The notes under the pieces are model-generated. The model was given only the letters and a program-made list of their open reading frames with translations. It had not been told where the DNA came from and ran no database searches. Source: Nitrospina sp. (GTDB lineage Bacteria > Nitrospinota > Nitrospinia > Nitrospinales > VA-1). Taken from it: a DNA stretch of 6,461 nt. The number at the start of each line of letters is the position of its first letter. Position 1 is the stretch's first letter. This document shows, piece by piece, positions 5,796 to 6,461 of the stretch. The stretch spans positions 1-6,461 of the forward strand of contig DODH01000241.1 in the NCBI GenBank assembly GCA_003545625.1. The letters are read 5' to 3'. A program made the position numbers and the translations under genes.

Positions 5796-6461
5796 ATGAA
5801 TATAGCGCTCACCGGTATCACCGGAATGGTGGGTTCCCATCTCATCAAAAAAATTGTTGAAGAAAATCCGGAAGGTTCTCCTCATAAAATCCGCGCCCTG
5901 ATCCGTGAAGGTAGCGTGGTGGAACACTTGAAAACCTTTGAAGATGTAGACTTTATCATTGGAGGCTTGGAGGATCGGGAATCCCTTGCAAAGCTCGTGC
6001 AGGATGTGGAAGTGCTGGTGCATCTGGCCCATTTCCCTGGTCCGGTTCAGGCTTATGATGAATTAGTCAAGGTCAATGTCTACGGTTCCTTTGATTTGCT
6101 GGAAGAAGCCAAAAAGGCAAAGGTCAAGCAGGTGATCTTCATGAGTTCGTGCACGGTTTTTGGGCAAATTCTTCCCTCGGTTGATAAGGACCACCCCCTC
6201 GATGAAAACCACCCGGTTTGGCCGAGTAGTCTTTATGGCTCCATCAAATCCTCGATCGAAGGGTTTTGCCACTATTACTACAAAAGCCGGGCGTTTGACT
6301 TAGCTATCCTGCGGCCGGTAACCATTTATGGAGTGCGGCCCCAGCTTGACAAGTCCGAATGGTTTCAAACTATTGATTTTCTCGCCACAAATTATAACGT
6401 GGACGTTAAGGGCAGTACCAAATATGTTTCGGTGAAGTCGGTGGTGCAGGCTATACAGAAG
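5796..6461 (+). CDS. Extended-SDR NAD(P)-dependent epimerase/dehydratase, N-terminal 222 aa (cut by window edge)
   Basis: This is a Rossmann-fold enzyme of the extended short-chain dehydrogenase/reductase family, which typically acts on nucleotide sugars or related carbonyl substrates. The frame stays open from ATG 5796 to the last base. The dinucleotide-binding motif TGITGMVGS (6-14) has the GxxGxxG pattern. LVHLAH (74-79) and NVYGSFDLLEEA (94-105) are the usual core strands. The catalytic parts are SSCTVFG (117-123) and Tyr147-x3-Lys151 (YGSIK), followed by LRPVTIYG (172-179) and VKSVVQAI (213-220). The second strand ends in LIR (35-37) with no acidic residue, which hints at NADP(H) or relaxed cofactor use rather than strict NAD. 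GGAGG six bases upstream supports the start. The substrate-binding C-terminal part is mostly outside, so the substrate cannot be named. A full protein of about 300-340 aa would be usual. Confidence 0.9.
   Translation, partial: MNIALTGITGMVGSHLIKKIVEENPEGSPHKIRALIREGSVVEHLKTFEDVDFIIGGLEDRESLAKLVQDVEVLVHLAHFPGPVQAYDELVKVNVYGSFDLLEEAKKAKVKQVIFMSSCTVFGQILPSVDKDHPLDENHPVWPSSLYGSIKSSIEGFCHYYYKSRAFDLAILRPVTIYGVRPQLDKSEWFQTIDFLATNYNVDVKGSTKYVSVKSVVQAIQK

Noticed and set aside
1..6461. CRISPR array, tRNA/rRNA genes, insertion sequences or phage attachment sites
   Set aside because: No regularly spaced repeats, no cloverleaf-like sequence, no transposase and no terminal inverted repeats with target duplications were seen.

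Overview
The window looks like ordinary bacterial chromosome. It holds two complete housekeeping genes on the + strand, flanked by two genes that run off the ends. The lineage is uncertain. The split alpha/beta type of glycyl-tRNA synthetase, the bacterial-type pyruvate phosphate dikinase, the sigma70-like promoters and the GC content near 50% by eye fit a Gram-negative such as Desulfobacterota or Nitrospinota. This is an impression from protein style, not a database result.

Layout. (1) Positions 655 down to 1, minus strand: the N-terminal 218 codons of a membrane-anchored NB-ARC (STAND-type) NTPase. It has one N-terminal membrane segment, a Ser/Pro/Lys linker and an AfsR-like nucleotide-binding domain with clear Walker A and Walker B motifs. 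(2) Positions 656-799: a 144-bp divergent intergenic region with a good promoter for glyS, a weaker overlapping candidate promoter for the NTPase, and a perfect 15-bp palindrome just before the glyS start. (3) Positions 800-2872: glyS, glycyl-tRNA synthetase beta subunit, complete at 690 aa. (4) Positions 2961-5591: ppdK, pyruvate phosphate dikinase, complete at 876 aa with all catalytic residues checked present. (5) Positions 5592-5795: a 204-bp gap with a strong sigma70-like promoter and a leader of about 100 nt that carries a hairpin and can fold over the Shine-Dalgarno sequence. (6) Positions 5796-6461: the first 222 codons of an extended-SDR NAD(P)-dependent epimerase/dehydratase, cut by the window edge.

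How they work together. glyS and ppdK are codirectional, 88 bp apart, with no convincing promoter or terminator between them, so cotranscription is plausible. Their functions (tRNA charging and PEP/pyruvate interconversion) are not obviously linked. glyQ, the alpha-subunit partner of glyS, is not next to it here. The epimerase appears to be a separate transcription unit. The NTPase is divergently transcribed and is the least ordinary gene in the window; its C-terminal half, which would show what it senses, is outside. I did not find a clear new multi-gene system. The items most worth a second look are the membrane-tethered NTPase, the structured epimerase leader, and the divergent control region with its palindrome.
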